DNA of 64,000 nucleotides from positions 35,206 to 99,205 of the forward strand of contig NZ_AXAP01000031.1 of NCBI RefSeq assembly GCF_000472865.1, read 5' to 3'. This DNA is from Bradyrhizobium elkanii WSM2783. Lineage in GTDB: Bacteria > Pseudomonadota > Alphaproteobacteria > Rhizobiales > Xanthobacteraceae. Numbering within the stretch: position 1 is the first letter of the stretch; the number at the start of each line of letters is the position of its first letter. The position numbers were made by a program, and so were the translations under genes. Below are positions 25,452 through 33,896 of this stretch, piece after piece. Below the pieces are notes generated by a model. It did no database searches. It was not told the origin of the DNA and saw only the letters and a list, made by a program, of their open reading frames with translations.

Positions 25452-27542
25452 ATGGCGGACACCGGCTTCGTTCAACCGCTGCTCGCGCCCAGAAGCATCG
25501 CACTCGTCGGCGCCTCCGACGACAGCACCAAGACGTCGTCGCGGCCGCTGCGTTATCTGAGGCAGGCTGGATACGAAGGCACAATCTATCCTATCAATCC
25601 TCGCCGCGCGCAGATCGCGGGCGAGCAGGCATGGCCGTCATTGTCCGAGCTGCCCGCCGTCCCGGACCACGCCTTCATCCTGACGCCGACGGAGCAGGCC
25701 CTGGAGGCGGTCGAGGAATGCGCGCGTCTGGGTGTGCCCGTGGCGACGATCCTGGCGACAGGGTTCTCCGAAGATCGCAATGCGGGACCTGCGCGGGTCG
25801 CGCGCCTCAAATCGCTGTGCAGGGATTCGCGGCTGCGCATCCTGGGGCCGTCGAGCCTTGGCGCCATCAACCTGCACCACCGCACGATCCTCACGGCCAA
25901 CGCCGCGTTTGCGGAGCCGGATCTTCCGGTTGGCGGCACCTTCGTGGCCTCCCACAGCGGCAGCATGCTTGGCGGATTGATATCGCGCGGCAAGGCACGC
26001 GGCGTAGGCTTTGCGGGTCTGGTGTCGGTTGGCAATGAAATCGACCTCAGTCTCGGCGAGATATGCGCGGCGACGCTCGATGATCCCAAGATCACCAGCT
26101 ACATGCTGTTTCTCGAGAGCCTGCGGCACGCCGACGATCTCAGGGAATTCGCGCTCGGCGCGGCGGCGCGCGGCAAGCCGATCGCAGCCTACAAGCTCGG
26201 GCGTTCACCGGTGGCGGCGGAATTGGCGCTGTCGCATACTGGCGCGCTCGCCGGCGAAGACGACGTCGCCGACGCTTTCCTGGCCGATTGCGGCATCGCC
26301 CGGGTCGAGAACTTCGAGACCCTGCTCGAAGTGTTGCCGTTGCTTGAACGCGTTACCCTCGGCGCGACCTCGGGCCGAAGCCCTCGGGTCGGCATCCTCA
26401 CCACCACCGGTGGCGGCGCGGCGATGGTGGTGGACGGTCTGGCGGGCAGGGGAATTGAGGTCGTCACACCTTCGAAAGAGACCTTCGCCGCCATTGGCGC
26501 TGCCGGCGTCGCAGTGCAGCATGAGCGGATCGTCGATCTGACGCTTGCCGGGACGCGTTATGACGTCATGAAGACCTCGCTCGAGGCGATGCTGGCGGCA
26601 CCTGAATTCGACATGGTGGTCGCGGTGACGGGATCTTCGGCGCGGTTTCAGCCCGAGCTCGCGGTAAGGCCCGTGATCGACAGCGCGGCATCCGGAAAGC
26701 CGCTTGCCGCATTCCTGGTGCCGGATGCGCCGGACGCATTACGTCTGCTTGGGCAAGCCGATGTGCCGAACTTCAGGACTCCGGAAGCATGCGCCGACGC
26801 GATCGCGGCAGCCTACAAGAGGCGCAGGCCGCGCCCGGCGCCGCCGGCCGCTCCACTCTCGTCCGGCACGCGACAGCTCGACGAACTCGAAGCCTATGTG
26901 CTGCTCGCAGGCCTCGGAATAGACCATGCGCCGAGCGCGTCGCTTCCGGCTGACGGATCGAAGCTGGATCTGCCGTTCTCCTATCCCGTCGCGGTCAAGG
27001 CGCTCTCCGCAGGGATCGCACACAAGACGAATGTCGGCGGCGTCGCGCTCAACGTGACCAACGCGGAGGAGCTCAAGGCCGCGATCCTGCGCATCGCCGC
27101 CTCTGTGGCCGCGAACTGCCCAGGGATTGCGCTGCGCCATGTCCTCGTCCAGCCCATGACCTCGGGTCTCGGCGAGGTCTTGCTCGGGTATCGGCGTGAC
27201 CCGGACGCTGGGCCGATCGTGCTGCTCGCAGCCGGCGGCATTTACACGGAGATCTATCGCGATCGCAGCATTCGCCTTGCGCCGGTCGACCTCGCTGGCG
27301 CGCGCGAGATGATCGAGGAGCTGAGCATCTCCCGCATCTTCCAGGGCTTTCGCAACCGGCCGGTCGGTGATCTGGAGGCACTGGCCCGCGCTATTGTCGC
27401 ATTCTCGAAACTTGCCGAATATAGCGAGCGCGGCGTGATCGACGCAGAAATCAATCCCCTCATCGTCCGTCCAAAAGGAGAGGGTGTCCTCGCGATCGAC
27501 GCGCTGGTGCAGCTCGCACAACAGGGAGATCGTGATGATTGA
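25452..27542 (+). CDS. Acyl-CoA ligase (ADP-forming), fused alpha-beta type
   Basis: A 696-residue fusion of a CoA-binding domain (RSIALVGASDD), a succinyl-CoA-synthetase-like central part (GPSSLGAINL, ASHSGSMLGGLISRG, the histidine-containing ALSHTGALAGEDDV) and a C-terminal ATP-grasp domain (YPVAVKALSAGIAHKTNVGG). Enzymes of this family make acyl-CoA from a carboxylate with ATP, yielding ADP and phosphate through a phosphohistidine. The ATG at 25452 lies 4 bp after the dehydrogenase stop. It would activate the cluster's acid substrate reversibly. Confidence 0.88.
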   Translation: MADTGFVQPLLAPRSIALVGASDDSTKTSSRPLRYLRQAGYEGTIYPINPRRAQIAGEQAWPSLSELPAVPDHAFILTPTEQALEAVEECARLGVPVATILATGFSEDRNAGPARVARLKSLCRDSRLRILGPSSLGAINLHHRTILTANAAFAEPDLPVGGTFVASHSGSMLGGLISRGKARGVGFAGLVSVGNEIDLSLGEICAATLDDPKITSYMLFLESLRHADDLREFALGAAARGKPIAAYKLGRSPVAAELALSHTGALAGEDDVADAFLADCGIARVENFETLLEVLPLLERVTLGATSGRSPRVGILTTTGGGAAMVVDGLAGRGIEVVTPSKETFAAIGAAGVAVQHERIVDLTLAGTRYDVMKTSLEAMLAAPEFDMVVAVTGSSARFQPELAVRPVIDSAASGKPLAAFLVPDAPDALRLLGQADVPNFRTPEACADAIAAAYKRRRPRPAPPAAPLSSGTRQLDELEAYVLLAGLGIDHAPSASLPADGSKLDLPFSYPVAVKALSAGIAHKTNVGGVALNVTNAEELKAAILRIAASVAANCPGIALRHVLVQPMTSGLGEVLLGYRRDPDAGPIVLLAAGGIYTEIYRDRSIRLAPVDLAGAREMIEELSISRIFQGFRNRPVGDLEALARAIVAFSKLAEYSERGVIDAEINPLIVRPKGEGVLAIDALVQLAQQGDRDD

Positions 27543-27900
27543 GCAATTGAAAGAGCGTGTAAACGCCGACGCCGGCCTGGTTCGCCGCGGCCGTTTCCTC
27601 TCGACCAACTTCCTGCTCGAGGTCGGCTCGACGCAGTGGCTGATAAACATTGTGGAGGGACGAGTCTCGTCCGTGGCGCGGGGCCCCTTCGTGATGCCCT
27701 CCTGGTCGTTCGTGCTGCGCGCGCCGCAGGAGGAGTGGGCGAGGTTCTGGCAGGCCGACCCGCAGCCCGGTTCGCATGACCTGATGGCGCTGATCAAGCG
27801 CCGCGTCCTGAAGGCCGAGGGAAACCTCCAAATCTTCATGGCGAACCTTCGTTACTTCAAGGAAAGCCTCGCCAAGCTGCGGGCGGGAGTTGCAGCATGA
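27535..27900 (+). CDS. SCP2-like small conserved protein
   Basis: A 121-residue protein whose pattern (LEVGSTQWLINIVEGRVSSV, then VLRAPQEEWARFW and a helix LQIFMANLRYFKESLAKLR) resembles the SCP2 sterol-carrier fold. In related clusters such proteins bind fatty or aromatic acyl-CoAs. The ATG overlaps the previous gene by 8 bases and the stop overlaps the next ATG (ATGA), so it is tightly embedded in the operon. The family call is tentative. Confidence 0.6.
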   Translation: MIEQLKERVNADAGLVRRGRFLSTNFLLEVGSTQWLINIVEGRVSSVARGPFVMPSWSFVLRAPQEEWARFWQADPQPGSHDLMALIKRRVLKAEGNLQIFMANLRYFKESLAKLRAGVAA

Positions 27901-28757
27901 GCGCGAGCTTTGAACCGATCGTCGGCCGCTACATGAATCTTGAACTGCTGGGCCGGCCGCACCGCCTTTATGTCGAGGAGGCCGGGCAGGGCGTGCCGCT
28001 ATTGTGCCTGCACACGGCCGGTTCGGATGGCCGGCAATATCGGGCGCTGATGAATCACCGGGACATCATCGCCCGTCATCGGGTGATCGCTTTCGATATG
28101 CCCTGGCACGGGAAGTCGTCACCGCCCGCGGGCTGGCACGACGAGGAATATCAGCTCACTTCGCAGCAATACACCACGATGATCCTCGAGATCATGCAGG
28201 CGCTCGAGCTGGACAAGCCCATCGTGATGGGATGCTCGATCGGCGGACGCATCGCGCTGCATCTGGCGCTGGAGCACCCCGATCGCTTCCGCGCGATTAT
28301 CGGTCTGCAGGCGGGCGCTCACGTCGACCCCTACTATGATCTCAACTTCCTGCACCGGCCCGATGTGCATGGCGGCGAAGTGTGCGCGGCGATCGTCTCA
28401 GGCCTGGTCGGACCGAAGGCGCCGGTCAAGGAGCGTTGGGAAACGCTGTGGCACTACATGCAGGGTGGTCCCGGTGTCTTCAAGGGCGACCTGCATTTCT
28501 ACAAGATTGATGGCGATATCCGCCAGCGCGTCGCGCAGATCGATACAGCGCGTTGTCCGCTGTTCCTGCTTTCCGGCGAGTACGACTATTCCTGCACGCC
28601 CGAGGAAACGATGGCTGTTGCTGCAAGCGTGAAGGGTGCCCAAGCCACCATCATGAAAGGCCTCGGCCATTTTCCGATGAGCGAGGACCCTCAGGCGTTC
28701 ATTGGTTACCTGCTGCCGGTGCTCGAGGAGATCAGCCGGACAGCCGGCAAAGGGTAA
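27897..28757 (+). CDS. Alpha/beta hydrolase
   Basis: A 286-residue hydrolase. The nucleophile Ser114 lies in GCSIGG; the acid is probably the Asp of SGEYDYSC and the base the His of KGLGHFPM. LCLHTAGSDGRQYRAL forms the oxyanion region. It may hydrolyse an ester, lactone, ring-fission product or thioester in the pathway; the substrate cannot be inferred. It is translationally coupled to the SCP2-like gene. Confidence 0.87.
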   Translation: MSASFEPIVGRYMNLELLGRPHRLYVEEAGQGVPLLCLHTAGSDGRQYRALMNHRDIIARHRVIAFDMPWHGKSSPPAGWHDEEYQLTSQQYTTMILEIMQALELDKPIVMGCSIGGRIALHLALEHPDRFRAIIGLQAGAHVDPYYDLNFLHRPDVHGGEVCAAIVSGLVGPKAPVKERWETLWHYMQGGPGVFKGDLHFYKIDGDIRQRVAQIDTARCPLFLLSGEYDYSCTPEETMAVAASVKGAQATIMKGLGHFPMSEDPQAFIGYLLPVLEEISRTAGKG

Positions 28758-28792
28758 TTGCAATTTTCAATTAAAGGGGAGGACAAGGGCAA

Positions 28793-30004
28793 ATGAATCT
28801 TCGTTCCATCGTGCTGGCTGTGTCGGCTGCTCTGGCGGCCACGCCGGCTGCGGCCGAGATTTCGGGCGGCGTCGTGAAAATCGGCGTGCTCACGGACATG
28901 TCGGGTCCGTACGCCGACAATGTCGGCGCAGGTGCGGTGCTTGCCGCGAAAATGGCGGTTGAGGATTTCGGCGGCAAGGTCGCCGGCGTTCCGATCGAGG
29001 TCCTGTCTGCCGATCATCAGAACAAGGCGGACATCGGCCTTGGCATTGCACGGCGCTGGTACGACACCGAGGGAGTCGACACCATTACCGAGGTCGTGTC
29101 CTCGGCGGTCGCGCTCGCTGTTCAGCAGCTCTCGCGCGACAAGAACAAGGTCCTGCTGGCGACCGGCCCCGGGACGCCCGACCTCACGGGCAAGGCCTGC
29201 TCACCGGTCGGCATCCATTGGGCGTATGACAACTACGCGCTTGCCAATGTCGCGACCGCACCGCTGGTGCATAGGGGGCTGAAGAGCTGGTACTTCCTGA
29301 CCGCAGATTACAGTTTCGGGCATGCCTTGGAAGCGGAGGCGGCCAAGGTGGTCACCGCGAACGGGGGCCAGGTGCTCGGGTCGGCCCGAGCCCCGCTCAA
29401 TACGTCCGACTTCTCCTCGTACCTGCTGCAGGCGCAAGCATCGAAGGCCCAGGTGGTCGGCCTCGCAAATGCGGGAGCAGACATGATGAACTCGCTCAAG
29501 CAGGCCAATGAGTTCGGTCTGACCGATGGCGGCCAGAATATCGCGGCCTTGCTCGTGAACCTTCCCGACATTCACGCCCTCGGTCTCAACAGCGCCAAGG
29601 GCCTGATGTTTGCCGACAGCTTCTATTGGGACCTCAACGACAGGACCCGCGCATGGAGCAAGCGCTTCATGGAGCGCTTCAATGGCAAGGCGCCCGGCAG
29701 CCTTCAGGCCGCCGTCTACGGTGCCGTGACGCATTACCTCAAGGCAGTGGAGGCAACCAAGAGCGATGAAGGAACGGTCGTCGCACAACAGATGCGCAAG
29801 ACGCCCATCAACGATTTCTACACGGTGAACGGCACCATCCGCGAGGATGGCCGTGTGCTGCGCGACATGTACCTTCTGCAGGTGAAGCAACCGTCGGATT
29901 CGAAGTATCCGTGGGACTACTACAAGGTCCTCGCCACCGTTTCGGGCGACAAGGCGTTTCGTTCCTTGAAGGACGGTAACTGCCCGCTGCTCACCGAGAA
30001 ATGA
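28793..30004 (+). CDS. Branched-chain-type ABC substrate-binding protein
   Basis: A 403-residue periplasmic protein with signal peptide (MNLRSIVLAVSAALAATPAAA). The mature domain begins VVKIGVLTDMSGPYAD, typical of Leu/Ile/Val-type (HAAT) binding proteins, and has WYFLTADYSFGHALEAEA. No permease or ATPase genes of the same system are in the cluster, so it must work with components elsewhere. It probably captures the substrate of the surrounding catabolic enzymes, perhaps an aromatic or branched acid. Ribosome site GGGGAGGA lies upstream. Confidence 0.9.
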   Translation: MNLRSIVLAVSAALAATPAAAEISGGVVKIGVLTDMSGPYADNVGAGAVLAAKMAVEDFGGKVAGVPIEVLSADHQNKADIGLGIARRWYDTEGVDTITEVVSSAVALAVQQLSRDKNKVLLATGPGTPDLTGKACSPVGIHWAYDNYALANVATAPLVHRGLKSWYFLTADYSFGHALEAEAAKVVTANGGQVLGSARAPLNTSDFSSYLLQAQASKAQVVGLANAGADMMNSLKQANEFGLTDGGQNIAALLVNLPDIHALGLNSAKGLMFADSFYWDLNDRTRAWSKRFMERFNGKAPGSLQAAVYGAVTHYLKAVEATKSDEGTVVAQQMRKTPINDFYTVNGTIREDGRVLRDMYLLQVKQPSDSKYPWDYYKVLATVSGDKAFRSLKDGNCPLLTEK

Positions 30005-30043
30005 GGTCACTCCCGGTGAACACGCAAGCACGAGAGCGTCCGT

Positions 30044-31492
30044 ATGGCAGTGGACTATCCTGAACTGAGGCTGTTCGTCGGCGGCCGATGGATCGGCCTT
30101 GACGCGCGAAAGGGCGAGCCGGTCTACAATCCGGCGACGGGAGGTGTCCTCGCCGAGCTCCCGCATGCGACCGAGGCCGATCTGGACGAAGCCTTGGTTG
30201 CCGCGGCCGCAGGTTTCGAGCGGTGGCGGCGCACGTCTCCGGTCGAGCGGGCGCGGGTGCTGCAGCACGCGTCGGCCCTGATGCTCGAGCGGCGGGACCA
30301 GATCGCGACGCTGATCACGCTGGAACTCGGCAAACCGATCGCCGAAGCAAAGGCCGAAGTCGAGCAGGCCGCGGGAATCTTCAGCTGGAATGCAGAGGAG
30401 GGGCGACGCGCCTACGGGCGGGTCATTCCGCCGCGAACGCGAGGGGCCATGCAGTTCGCTTTGCGCGAACCGATCGGTCCCATCGCCGCTTTCGCATCCT
30501 GGAATGCGCCGGCAATTACGCCGTCGCGGAAGATCAGCGGCGCGCTCGCCGCTGGTTGCTCCGTGATCATCAAGGCGTCGGAAGAAACGCCGGCGACCGC
30601 ACTTGCCATTGCCGCACTGCTGCAGGAGAGCGGTCTGCCGGATGGGGTGCTGAACGTCGTGTTCGGCAATCCCGCGGAGATATCGGCGAAGCTGATCGGC
30701 TCTCCGATCATTCGCGGCATCACCTTCACGGGCTCGACCTCGGTCGGGAAACAGCTCGCATCGCTGGCGGTGCAGGGCATGAAGCGAATGACCCTGGAAC
30801 TCGGCGGTCACGCACCCGTGGTGATTTTCGAAGATGTCGATCCCGAGGCCGTGGCACTCTCCGCGGTAACGGCGAAATACCGGAATGCGGGGCAAGTGTG
30901 CACGTCACCGACGCGGTTCTACGTGCATCGCGCGATCCACGATCGCTTTGTCGCGCGTTTCGCCGAGCTCGCAAGAGCCATCAAGGTCGGAAACGGCCTC
31001 GATCCGGCGACGAGAATGGGCCCGCTGGCCAATGCGCGCCGGTTGGAGGCGATGGACCGTTTCCTCGATGATGCCCGCTCGCGGCAGATCGCCGTTCCGG
31101 TCGGCGGCAACCGGATCCGAGGCGAGGGATGCTTCTACAGCCCGACCTTGATCGCGAATGTCGATGAGGACTGCCTGGTTTCGAACGTGGAGCCGTTCGG
31201 CCCGATCGCCGCGACAACCGCGTTCGACTCGGCGGAAGACGCCATCCGTCTCTGCAATCGGCTCCCGTTCGGACTTGCGTCTTATGTGATGACCAACGAC
31301 ATGCGCAATGCCGGCGCCATGATCGATGGCATCGAGGCGGGCAACGTCATCGTGAACCATTGGCAGGCATCGCTGCCGGAGACGCCGTTCGGGGGCTACA
31401 AGGACAGCGGCGTCGGCTCGGAAGGCGGGGCCGAAGGACTGCAGGCCTTTCAGAACATCAAATATGTGAGTGAGCATAGGCATCCGTCCTAA
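30044..31492 (+). CDS. NAD(P)-dependent aldehyde dehydrogenase
   Basis: A 482-residue aldehyde dehydrogenase. The general base is in LELGGHAPVVIF and the nucleophile Cys286 in GQVCTSPTRF; GSTSVGKQ binds the cofactor, and the C-terminal EPFGPIAAT and PFGGYKDSGVGSEGG are conserved. It oxidises an aldehyde to its acid, in line with a pathway that then activates the acid to a CoA ester. Last gene of the LysR-linked cluster; the stop lies 9 bp from the convergent aminotransferase. Confidence 0.93.
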   Translation: MAVDYPELRLFVGGRWIGLDARKGEPVYNPATGGVLAELPHATEADLDEALVAAAAGFERWRRTSPVERARVLQHASALMLERRDQIATLITLELGKPIAEAKAEVEQAAGIFSWNAEEGRRAYGRVIPPRTRGAMQFALREPIGPIAAFASWNAPAITPSRKISGALAAGCSVIIKASEETPATALAIAALLQESGLPDGVLNVVFGNPAEISAKLIGSPIIRGITFTGSTSVGKQLASLAVQGMKRMTLELGGHAPVVIFEDVDPEAVALSAVTAKYRNAGQVCTSPTRFYVHRAIHDRFVARFAELARAIKVGNGLDPATRMGPLANARRLEAMDRFLDDARSRQIAVPVGGNRIRGEGCFYSPTLIANVDEDCLVSNVEPFGPIAATTAFDSAEDAIRLCNRLPFGLASYVMTNDMRNAGAMIDGIEAGNVIVNHWQASLPETPFGGYKDSGVGSEGGAEGLQAFQNIKYVSEHRHPS

Positions 31493-31501
31493 CGGCGCAG
31501 C

Positions 31502-32653
31502 TCAGGTCGGGCGCAACAGGTCCGCGACAGCTCGCCGGGCGATCGCGTTTTCCTCCGGCAGGCCGATCGAAATGCGCACCCAGGTATCGAGCGGCGGATA
31601 ACTACGACCGATGTCGATGCCTTGTGCTGCGAGCGCGGACGCAATGGCTTGTTGCGGCCGGCCGGAGTTGAAGAACACGAAATTGCCCTGCGATTCCGTG
31701 AAGCGAACCTTTCGTTGCCGGAACAGCTCGTACCAGGCATCGCGCTCGACCGTGACCTTTGCGCGAACTGACGGCACATAATCTGTATCTTTCAGACTGG
31801 CGTTTGCAGCGACCAGGCTGAGCCGATTGAGGCCGAAAAATGCGCCGATGCCGAGCTGCTTCACCGACTTGGCCAACTCGGCGGGCGCCAGCGTGTAGCC
31901 GATGGCAAGGCTGGCGAGCCCGTAGATTTTCGCGAATGTCCTGAAGACGGCGACCTGATCGCCGTTGCGAACGAGGCCGGCGACGGTTCGTTTCTCGAAA
32001 TCCGGCGTGAATTCGAGATAGGCCTCATCGACGATGACGAGCGTGCGCTTGGAGAGATCGTGCACGAATTCGATGAACTGCGCCGCCTCGCTCACCGTGC
32101 CGCTCGGATTGTGCGGATTGACGAGATAGACTGCGCGTGTCCGTCCATTGACCTTGCCGGCGATGGCGGGGAGGTCGTTCTCGAGTCGGTCGTTGAGGGG
32201 AACGCCGACTACGATGCCGCCGGCGGGCGAGACGGCATCGACCAGCGCAGTATAGCCGGGCTCGGAATAGATGAACTCGCCGCCCGTACCGCCGCGGGCC
32301 GACAGATACAGGCCGAGCACGTCGAGAATCTCGCCGAGTACGACCTGCTCGGCAGCAACATTCTCGTGCGCGGCAATCGTCTGCGTCAGCTCGGTGAGTT
32401 CGTCGCCGGTATAGCGGCTGAGACCGGTCAGGTGGGCCTTGATCGCCTCCACCGCCCGGGGCGAGGGACCGAACGGATTTTCATTCAAGGAGAGGCGAAT
32501 TCGATCTTGTTTCGATGCATTGGCCATGGCTGGATACAAAAGACTGCTGGTTGCGGCCGCACTGATCAGCAGCCAATCGCGTCGAGAAAGCTCCGTCAGG
32601 GTGCTGCTCCTTACGGTCGATAGCGGTCGCAAAGTTGCGCCGGTCACCACCAA
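31502..32653 (-). CDS. HisC-like aminotransferase with Tat signal
   Basis: A 383-residue PLP-dependent fold type I aminotransferase resembling histidinol-phosphate aminotransferase (RLSLNENPFGPSP, NPHNPSGT, VDEAYLEF, PLP lysine in FRTFAKIYGLASLAIGY). Unlike cytosolic HisC it has an N-terminal twin-arginine signal: SRRDWL at 23-28, then LLISAAATSSLLYPAMANA. Tat export fits a protein that folds with its cofactor first. The substrate is unknown. The start is uncertain: a TTG and two GTG codons lie in a row at 32647-32653. Confidence 0.85.
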   Translation of the reverse strand: MVVTGATLRPLSTVRSSTLTELSRRDWLLISAAATSSLLYPAMANASKQDRIRLSLNENPFGPSPRAVEAIKAHLTGLSRYTGDELTELTQTIAAHENVAAEQVVLGEILDVLGLYLSARGGTGGEFIYSEPGYTALVDAVSPAGGIVVGVPLNDRLENDLPAIAGKVNGRTRAVYLVNPHNPSGTVSEAAQFIEFVHDLSKRTLVIVDEAYLEFTPDFEKRTVAGLVRNGDQVAVFRTFAKIYGLASLAIGYTLAPAELAKSVKQLGIGAFFGLNRLSLVAANASLKDTDYVPSVRAKVTVERDAWYELFRQRKVRFTESQGNFVFFNSGRPQQAIASALAAQGIDIGRSYPPLDTWVRISIGLPEENAIARRAVADLLRPT

Positions 32654-32928
32654 CTATAAGCGAACAACGGGACGATCGAGAACACGTCAGACTGCACCGT
32701 CGCGCGATTGTTACGCGCGGTGAACTTACGTTGTCTACAGTCTTGATCTCGGATACGGTTCGGACTTCTCTCCGCGCGACACTCTCATTGTCGGGACCGA
32801 CAACGAAAGGATTTTCGGATCGAACGAAAATCGACACACATCGGCGAATACAAACGGTGAATTTATTTTTCTCCGGTGCAAACTGCTGCGAACATTTCGA
32901 CGTTGAGCACATGCAAAAGGAGGCAAGA

Positions 32929-33399
32929 ATGAAGACAGTGATTGTGTTACTGTCGACGATTTTCCTGCTGGCCGTACCTGTGACGGCGCATTCCAAATCC
33001 GTTTTTGTCGCGAAAGTTCCTGGTGTCTGGCGCACGCCAAACGGCGCAGCCTTCCTGGAATTCCGTTCCAACCCTGATCTAAATCGCGCGTGGGTATCAG
33101 CGACCTTATGCGATAAATACGTTAATGGAGATTGGGCAGCGTCCGAATGCAAACCATACAACAGCTACAAGATTAGAGTTGCTGGCCTTTTCTACGATCG
33201 TTCGTTAGGTGCAATCCGCCTTGGCAAGCACGTGTGCGCCTGGGTGGAAGATGGACTTGTGCGGCCGATCTTTCGGCAGACGGGCCAGTGCAAACTCAAC
33301 ATAGGCACGGTTCGCCAAGACTACAGAGATGGCTTTGATACGTACTGGCGACCGACGGATGTGATCACCATCCAGCTAAATGATGGAACCGGCAGATAG
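32929..33399 (+). CDS. Small secreted protein of unknown function
   Basis: A 156-residue protein with a clean signal peptide (MKTVIVLLSTIFLLAVPVTA). The mature part starts VFVAKVPGVWRTPNGAAFLEF and has three or four cysteines (LCDKY, ECKPY, HVCAW, QCKLN). The pattern of a short beta-rich domain opening with GVWRTPNG resembles DUF2147-type proteins, but only loosely. AGGAGG at 32918-32923 sits well before the ATG and decides the start. Base composition is less GC-rich than its neighbours. Confidence 0.7.
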   Translation: MKTVIVLLSTIFLLAVPVTAHSKSVFVAKVPGVWRTPNGAAFLEFRSNPDLNRAWVSATLCDKYVNGDWAASECKPYNSYKIRVAGLFYDRSLGAIRLGKHVCAWVEDGLVRPIFRQTGQCKLNIGTVRQDYRDGFDTYWRPTDVITIQLNDGTGR

Positions 33400-33896
33400 G
33401 TCGAGCGGCGCGCCTTGCGGAAATACTGTCTCGCTCTCGTGCAGCACAACGAGAGGAAGGCGAGGGCGACGCGAACCGAGCGCGTTGGCGCTAGGTCAGC
33501 GTTGCTGACGTGTCAAGGCGTGTCAATCGACCAAGAATCTCGGCGAGCTGCGATGCAAGCGAGAGGTAGAAAGCTCACCACACGGCTAGATACGTTGCCT
33601 TGGTGAGCGTTCGTTACATCGTGGGGTGTTCGGATCTTTACGAACGAGAAGTTCGTCGACGCGTTGCACCCGATATCGCTCGGTATCCGCTCGCGTGCTG
33701 TCGGCTGCATCGACCCTGGTCGTCGGCCTGGGCGGCAATTGCTCCTTGAGTTGTATTTGGCGAGGGACGGTGCGATGATGCTCGCGCTCACCGACGCGTA
33801 CTTGAATGCGATCGTACCGGATTTGGTGCCGACTGCCAGCCTTGGACGATCGGTTTCTGGAATTCCAGATCGCAAGCTTTTCTTCCTTGCAGACCC
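33400..33896. other. Gene-poor region before the P-type ATPase
   Basis: About 500 bases with no convincing gene. A small palindrome ACGAAC-GAGAA-GTTCGT lies at 33640-33656. A 78-codon frame starting with TTG at 33664 ends in an ATGA overlap with the ATPase start but shows no recognisable protein. The ATPase promoter should be here. Confidence 0.5.
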
